Source of the DNA: Chiridota heheva
Taxonomy: Eukaryota; Echinodermata; Holothuroidea; Apodida; Chiridotidae
Reading direction: 5' to 3'
NCBI GenBank assembly: GCA_020152595.1
Contig: JAIGNY010000904.1
Location: 429,501-493,500 of the forward strand
DNA: 64,000 nt
Shown: piece after piece, positions 25,601 to 34,600 of the stretch
Position numbering within the stretch: position 1 is the first letter of the stretch
Layout of the letters: each line of letters opens with the position of its first letter
Position numbers and translations under genes: made by a program
Notes under the pieces: generated by a model
Database searches by the model: none
What the model was told of the DNA's origin: nothing
Seen by the model: the letters and a program-made list of their open reading frames with translations, nothing else

Positions 25601-28600
25601 TACTAACTACGTACAAATAGCGCCTGATTGCGAAAGTTTTTCGGGCTGTTCAGATCTTAATTTGTTACTGAAGTTCAAGCTATGATAAAAATGATTTGGA
25701 AATAAATAAAGAACATTCCCATAATGAAGGGATGTTGTTCCTTGTAAATTTGAATCGCTTGCAGACAAGGAAGAAGGATCAGGTTTTCAACCCTTACACG
25801 GGCCCTTACACGGTCCTACAGTACAAAGCTTGCGTAGTCAGCATGAAATTCTTACTGTTTCACAAGTGATATTTTGTTAAACATAATCAAATTGAAGTGT
25901 TTGCAAGAACATCTACTTTTTTTGTATGTCTTATGGAAATAAGAAGTTTTATTTATCAATGTTCAAGTCTCTGTAGCTTGACATTTAGTCAACAGGCCTA
26001 CGTGAACTGAATAGTTCATTCATGCAATCCGTTTGCGTTTTTGCACTTGAATGTAAAGTTTTTGAAGAAATTGTATTTTTTTTTGTTAGTTTACGTTTTA
26101 ATGGCTTGGCATATGGACACCGTAATTACAATTCAGCTCTATTTTATCTATTTTTCTTCCTTCTATCATATTTCACACAATATGTAAAATAAATTATACA
26201 AATTTTTAACTGATTAAGTAACCCAGTCGGTTATGACTGTCTTTGGAGCGAAGGTTATAAGTTTGAATCTCACTGAGTCTTTATTTTTTTCTTCCTCTCT
26301 TTCTTTAATTTTATTTCTCTCGAAACAGTAACAATTTCTTGTCAGTTCTATTTTATCTAGGTCAAGCTACTTTTAAAATCAAACAGAACAGGGGTAACAA
26401 TCTGGCATGAGCTGAATATGACACTGTACCCAGTAAGCCCTGAAAACTTGGTTCATGACAAGTGCACAAAACACGTTCAGAATTGTCTCGTTTTGTTGCC
26501 CTTTGCCATTGATAAATGACTTTAAGTTTGAGAATTTATATTACTGCATCCTCCAACTACACAATGCAGTAGCATCTCGTGTAATATTTGCTTGGAAAAT
26601 GTTATGTTTTAGAGGAACAAACAGATGCTATCGATACTACAGTACTTGTGAAATTTCAATGGCGGACACAGGTTATACGTGGCATCGATGCATTGTTTAC
26701 ATACAGGTGTTCCAAAAATGATGTCATTGCGTAATGAGCCTTATTCTGTTTTTTTGTTGTTGTCAAGGTGACACAAAATGCATTTTTTTGTTGCGATTTT
26801 CTCATATTCAAACTATTTCCCACAATCCGTTCAGATCCTTAGTTACATATCCTTTGATTCCTCTTAGTTGTTTATCCAGAAAAAATGATTTAAATCAACA
26901 GAAACCAAACACTAAGTGTTACAAAAAATCATGGTATCCATTATCAGGAAAAAATCACATGATTGCTGAAACAGCACCAGCTACCACTCCAGGTAAACAA
27001 CCAGATAGTACAGTGTAACTATCTGCAGTAAAAAGAGGTGCTGAGTCAGTGTTGGTTTGAAGTCTGTGATTTTACATGAAAAGAAAGGGTGCTCTACGCT
27101 TTAGTCAGTATTACCATTCATTTTCTACAAATCAGGTATGCAGGACAAAGTTGACAAACTGACTAAAAAGGGGCATTTACAAGGCATCAAGGGCACTGTG
27201 ACAGCAGGTTTAAGAGCACTTAAAATAAAAATAAGGGAGTAATCAATACAAAAAGAAGTGTCCCTGCATTTGTTTCTATTGGGAAACATTAATCGACATG
27301 AATAGAAGACAAAATAATTCCCAAAAGTATGTTTTGTGAACAAAATGTACAGTGCTTTGTGAAAAGGAGCAGGGTGGGGGCAGCGTGGAGCACCCCTCCG
27401 ACATCCCAGCATTATTGCCTTTTTAACATATAATACAGTCAGGTTCTGTCTCCCACTGTCCATAATGACATGACAATACACTAGCCTGCACAATAGGTAT
27501 ACAGTCTGTACACTACGTTTTTCATCCTGAACATTCAACGAAGTAAGTAATAATTTATTTACATGTTCCTAATAACCCCATGTGTTTTGTTCTAACATAC
27601 AGATTCTATGCATGCATACCCTTTACTATATGTATTAGCTTCCTTTCCCTACAGCAATTACTGTTCCAATGATAATTACTTCCCTTCCCTGCTGATAAAC
27701 AGTACATGTACCAATACACAAGCAACTGAAGTTCCTTCCTTAAAAACCAATTCTGAACAGACAACAGTACAGTTAAATCTCATTTTTTTAGAAGGCATAG
27801 TAGGACCACTTTATCTACTTTATTTGTATGACTCCTATTCATATAATGCTGATTCATCAGGGTCGGGTGCATGCTTCTCAGAAAACTGGAAATCTATGTT
27901 GGCCTTTTTCTCAAAGATGTATTTACCTTTGAAGATACAATACAGAACTAATGACACTCAACTTGACGAAGTCACTTTTTCAATGGAAGATTAAACAATT
28001 TAGTTTAGCAAATGCAGTAAAAACAAGTAGTGATGAAAAGCCAAGGGAACCTTGAGTGTGACAGGAAACTTGTGAGAAATTGCGACAAATATGATTGACG
28101 TAACGGATGAGTATCACTATGATGTAGTTAGTGTGATATCAGGTGGCTATGTGGGCTGGTGGATGTAAAAAGAAATGTGTATTTTTTTTCCCCCAAGGGT
28201 ACTGTGCAACATCAAAAGCAATTCCTAAAGTAACATGTTTATAAACGTCCCTCCGCGAACCAAACATACTGTACAGTATTCTTTGATTCACAGTAATTAT
28301 CTTCAACACTCTAATTGAGCAACTAAAAGGATAACTGCCTTGTACTGTTCCTCATGTCTTAACATGTTTGTTAGTCTTGGTCTGAGATGAGAAACATCTG
28401 AGTTCTGTTTTAAATCAATTCCCAGTGTTTTCCGAGTATCAGCAACCACTTTTTGACCTATTACCATGGGTGGGATTTGGCTACCGGAAGTGAAAAAGGC
28501 AAAGTCAAAAGTGGGGGGTGGGGGTGCAAAATCATGCTAAGATGCTAAAAAATCACCATAAAAAAGATGCAAACTTGGAAAAAGTGCCCCCCAAATTCAG

Positions 28601-31600
28601 CTTATACCTATTACCAATACTTTTACTTTAGGATATATAAATGTGTAGAGGTACTTCAGCTAAATTGCTTTAAAATCTAATTAAAAAGAAGATGTAAATA
28701 GCACAAACAATCAAAATCTTTAGCAAGTGACCTTTTTATGTATAGCATTTCAAAATAAATATGCAAATTTGATGGTAACTGTAATATTTTGTGTTGTAAA
28801 TTGTTTTTTTTTTAACTCAATAAACACAGTGTTACAAGTGTTAAGGTTATAAAATCGTACACGATGACTGGATTTGGATCAAATTTGGTGTGTGGTTTTG
28901 TTACCTCTTAAGAAGGAAATGATAAAAGTTTGGTACATATTGGAACAGAGGAAGAGCAGAAATTGAGGGGTGTTGATGTTTTGAGGCATTGTTTTTGCCT
29001 CTGTCTGTTTTTTTGTCTGTCATCAAGATAACTAAATAATTGATGACTGGATATGGATCAAATTTGGTGTGTGGTTTTCTTACTTCTTAAGGAAGAAGGG
29101 AATAAAATTAAAACATATTGGGACATATTGGAACAGGGGAAGGGCAGAAATTGAGGGGTGCGGATATTTAGGGTAAGGTCTGTCAAGACATAGTTGAAAC
29201 TTTCCAATGGAATGTGGTGAAGAATAAATTCATACCATGAAAGAAATCCAACAATCAATTTCATGGACTTAAAGATACTTAAATCAAGTGGTCTCTGGAA
29301 TCAAAGAAAATGAAACAATTGGTTTTTGCCATAAATGGAAAATGATGGAATGTGAGTCTTAAATGAAAGGAACTCAAACAATGATTGCTTCGCCTGAATA
29401 AAACTGAAAATATTGGTATGGCTCTAAAAGAAATCTAGTCAGAATATAATCTTCAAGTATTCAGAAGGTAGAATATACAGTGGGGATCAAAATGAACTCT
29501 ACAATTATTTTAGGCATGTTGGAAATGCAACGGGCAGAGGTACATGCACTGAACAGTGCCATTATTCTAGTTGGCCTTAAAATTATTTAATCTTCTCTGT
29601 TATGACACCTGGTCTTGGAATTTTGGCTCATACAAGATATTATCTTCAATTCTAAAGCTTGTATTTTGTTAGGTGTAAATCATTGTAATTTTGTACTTAT
29701 AGCTAAAAAAGGTGCAATTTTTTCATATTTTTTAGAGATTTTTGGAGATACTCCTTGTTGTCATGTTTCACTTCCAGTAAACACAGGCTTCCTTCATGAT
29801 CAAACTGCCCATTGTGCATGAATAGACATCAGGTCCACTGTGGTATATGATCCATTGCAGTGGCATAGCAAGGATTTCCACATTAGTGGGGCAAGTAACA
29901 GAAATACTGTAAACTGACAGGATACAAATTATGGCCCCTGCCGACAAACGGCACTAATTTTGAACCGATAAAAATGGAATTTTGAGGAATATTGGTAGGG
30001 CAATCGCCCCCTCTGCCCACCCTTTGGCTATGCCACTGATCCATTGCTTATTTGAAATAGACATACTACTGGGGAATTCCTTATCTCAATAGACATACTT
30101 ATTCTTGTTCCAATTGCAAGTGCAACATTGTATGAAACTTCCATAGAATATATGAACAGGTAACTTGAGCTTTACTGGAAGAAAATATGCGACAAAACAT
30201 GAAAATAGTAAACATTTTTATCAAAATCAGTGAAAAATTGACAAATTTAAGATCATAAACAATGGAAATTTTATAAAAAAATTGTGACATAGCAGCCATA
30301 AAACATATCAGATCTTCTTATGTGAAGTTAATAATTTATTGTTTTTTAAATCTTCACCAATGTTATTTGAATGAAAGTAGTTGAATATGTCGAAGTAGTT
30401 TTGAACTTGATCTCCATCGTATATCCTAGCTCAATCAAAGTATAGCAGAAGAAACTGATCTTCAGTGACTGAAATTTAGGACAATCAATATCTTCTCAAT
30501 AAAAACAAGTCATATTATTTTGAAGGACTGAAAACTTTGACTCAAAATTACAAGGGTTGAGCTTTTGCATTAGTAATGCTCTGGTTTTTATGTCCATTGA
30601 TCATGATTCTTTAAAGTTTTTTTGTCTTTACCATCTCTGTAATCAAAATGCCAGCAGGAATCTACTTTCCAAACATTTTCAGTGACTGAAATTTAGGAAA
30701 GAAATTTTAAAGAATTACATGGAAGATACATGACAAGATTAACATAAATAAACCAGTATGTTAATGATGTAGCGAGAATGCTGAATGTTTTCCCCAATTC
30801 AAATAACAGGTTTGCAATTTCTTTTAATGTTCAAAGTTCTGTTTGAACTTTAGGAAGTATAGAACTTGTCCTTTGGTAAAGATTTTTACTGAAATAAAAT
30901 TAGTTTAAAGCTACAGTATATAGACAGGTAGGGATTTTTTACCCAGATAAAAGAACATACAATTCTGAGCAGAACATGTTTAAATGGTCACAATAACACC
31001 AAAAATTCTTCATAGTGGTCCTGCTATGCCTTCTAAAAAAAAATTGGATTTAATCTGTTAAAGGTTTTTCATATCCCTAAATTCAATAATCCATCAAGAA
31101 AGCCTGAAAATAAGTCCATTTGCATGATGAAAAAGGACCTAGAAATTGATACTGTATTGCTTGCTTTGAAAAAAAAAAAAAAAGTTTTTTTGTGACATCA
31201 TAACAGTTTGCTACGTCATTTCAGAGACTGCTGATTGTAAACAATGCATCACACACATACTAACCACATACAAAGAGCGTCTGATTGCGAAAGTTTTTTG
31301 GGCTGTTCAGATCTGAACTTGTCATCTTCAAGTTAAAGCTATGATAAAAATGATTTAGAAATGAATGAAGAACATTCCCATAATGAAGGATGTCGTTTCT
31401 TTTGAATTTTGAACTGCTTGAGACAAGAAAAAAGGATCAGGCTTACAACCCTTACACGGTCCTACAGTACAAAGCTTGCGTAGTCGGCATGAAATTCTTA
31501 CTGTTTCGCAAGTAATATTTTGGTAAACATTAGATTAAAGTGTTTGCAAGAACATCTATTTTTTTGTTTTTACGTCCACTGGAATTGTAAAGTTTTATTA

Positions 31601-34600
31601 TTCAATGTTCAAGCCTCTGTCGCTTGAAGTTAAGTCAACAGGCCTACATGTACGTGGAGTAAATAGTTCATCCACGCAATCTGTTTGCATTTTTGCGCTT
31701 GAATTTAAAGGTTTTGAAAAAATTGTGAAAATTTTGTTAGTTTACGTTTTAAGGGCTTGGCATATGGACACAATAATTACATTTCAGTTCTATTTTATCA
31801 ATTTCTTTATTCGATCATATTCCACACAATATATAGAATAAATTATACAAATTTTCAACTGATTAAGTGGCCCAGTCGGTTACGACTTCGTCTTTTGAGC
31901 GAAAGCTTATAAGTATTAATCTCACCTAGTCTTATATCTTCTTCCTGTTTTTTCATTTGAATTTTTATTACTCGTGAAACGAGTCAAAGACGATGCGGTC
32001 AATCTACTGTTTAAATCGAACAACAGGGGAAACAATCTGGCGTGCACTGAAAACTCAGTTCATGACAAGTGCACAAAAGGGTCCAGAATTGTCCCTTTTT
32101 ATTGCCCTTTGCCATTGATATGCATCTCCCAACTACACAACACTGCCGCATTTTGTTTAATATTTGCTCGGAAAATGTAATATTTTAGAAGAACAAACAG
32201 AGATGCTATCGATACTAGTTGTGAAATTTCAATGGCGGACACGTGATACGTGGCATTGATGCATTGTTTACATACAGGCGTTCCCAAAATGACATTGCGT
32301 AATGAGCTTTATTTTGTTTTTGTTTTTCTGTAAAGGTGACGAAAAATGCATTTTTCTTTTGCGATTTTCTCGCAATCAATTAGGTTTTGTGCAGAAAAAG
32401 GTATATTTTTGAAAAACAATTAACATATTTAACCTAAGTTCCGATCTCCATGGCAGGACCACTTTAATGTAATTCTTTATATTTCTTTCCCAAATATCAA
32501 AAGTTCTGAAATTGCTTTTTACTTCTAAACCTGAATCAAGGTTATAATAATATCCAATTTCCTGTTCACTCTAGCCAACTTCTTCCATTCAAAGTATTTT
32601 GCAAAAATGCACATAAGCAATGTTCTACTTGTCCCATGGTCACAAGATATTGCACATTTTATGCTAAGAAGTTAACTAAATTTTTAAATACTGTGAAATG
32701 ATTAAGTTGTAACCAATTTTTATGTGACTCTTTGCTGTTTGCATATTTTAAACTATTTAAAAGATTAGTTCAGTGGTCAAGAGTGTCCATATTATATGAA
32801 AGAGTACTTCAAAAGAAACAAAATAGTGAAGAAAGCATTTAAAAATCTTATTCCGTTAAGAAAATATTCAAGTTTAAAGCTCTGACTTATCTCTGTAGAA
32901 ATGACTGGTGTGGTAAATCTACTATGGGAAGTTGGCTTCATCCTCACATTCTTAGCAATTGCTACATGTGTTTTAAAGAAACTTTACCGAATTTTTTCAC
33001 AATTTACACTTTTCCCTCAAATTTTCTTCAGGTGGTATGATATAAATACCCTTCCTAGATTCAGTTTTACTACATTTTCGACATATTCCATGGTTTTTAA
33101 GCCACAAAATATGATAGAACACATAAAGACTTTGAGGAATCTGAGGCTATGACATTACAACTAGTCTTGATTTCCGTCGTTTCTACACAAATGATACCAA
33201 ACTTAAAAAAAACTTAAATATCTTCTCAAAGGAATAACATTTTTGAATGCTTTCTACACCATTTTGTTTCTTTGAAGTCCTCTTTCATATAAGATAGATA
33301 TGCTTGACCCCTGTACTAATCCTTTAACCTCGTTTTGGCGTTACCTGCCTAATGTCTATTATACCTCGAAGATGAAATGATTTACTTCAGCTGGTACTTC
33401 ATGGGGATTGAAACCTCCGTGTATAGACAGTACTTCACCTATATTATGGACAAATTTGTTTTGACTGTTTTGTTTTCTCTCCACTCAGGATAGATCAAGA
33501 ACTAAGTTCATCCAGGGAGACGCTTGTGACCTTCCAAAAGACCTTGGCCAGTTTGGGTGTGTGGTTGCTGCCAACTTGTTGTGCAGGTTACCAAATCCCA
33601 TGAAGTTCTTAGAGAGATTACCAAATTTGGTGGCATCAGGGGGACTGTTGGTATTTACCACACCTTGTACATGGTTGGAGGATTTTACTCCAAAGGTAAC
33701 GTCACCATTTCTGATTCATCAGTCTAAAAATGACACTGCCTAGGTGTTGGATGCACACCAAAACTGAGATACTATAATTTTATTATACTATAATTTTATT
33801 ATAAATGCGACATTTACATAGTCGTGTTTATTCCCATGTGTTTGGTCTGTGTAGTAGTACTGTTGACGATTAGCGATTAATCGCTCGCAACACTTCAAAA
33901 ACATTTAGTAGAACTTTGAAGCGATTAATCGCGAAAATACTATATTGGTGGCCTAGTGTACAGTGACAATTAGCAACACTGAAAAACATTAAAGCAAATT
34001 CCTTCATTAGCAATCGTTTTTATCTTTCTATGGCACGATCATGGCCACAAATAAATTCTACAGAAATTGTTGGCGCACTTTAACTTTAAAAACTGATTTT
34101 AAAGGCCTTAAGTAGTATCTAAAGCAAGGATCTTTTAAGGTAGTTTTACAGGCAGGCTAACGGGTAATTTGAAGACATGATATTTGGATTTGGTGAGATT
34201 CTTGGCCTATTTGTGGTCCGAAAATGCACGGTATGTTAGTGTGGGAACTGGACCAGTTCCACAATTTAAAAAAAAAAATGCAAACTTTTGGGTGAAACTC
34301 GGTTGCGATTAATCACTAAATGCTCGCAAATTTTGGCGATTAAACGTTTAGTTAATTAATCCCACATTAACAGCACTACTGTGTAGCAGAATTATCTGTA
34401 TTTTTGTGCATTTTGAGCTTGTATTAATAATGAATTGAAAGTTCCCTCGTTTGATTGGAGCTGATCCATTGAAAAAAAGTATTCTCATTCCTTTTCATGT
34501 TTAAATGGCTCAAGTTTTGATTTGAAAGCTGAGCCTCACCAGATAAATTTATCTAACAAAGTGACTCAGCTTGGTCCGTTACAGTAACCATTTGTTTCAC

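Larger units (their letters stand above)
18451..33488 (+). other. Intron 2 of the methyltransferase gene
   Basis: About 15 kb between donor GTAAGT and acceptor CTCCACTCAG. It is dominated by repeats: a bracketed 48 bp array, hAT-like and TTAA-type MITEs, and two pairs of long dispersed repeats. No further coding exon was recognised. Confidence 0.8.

Noticed and set aside
27125-27538. 137-codon minus-strand ORF
   Set aside because: No family motif; it lies in repeat-rich intron sequence on the strand opposite the host gene.
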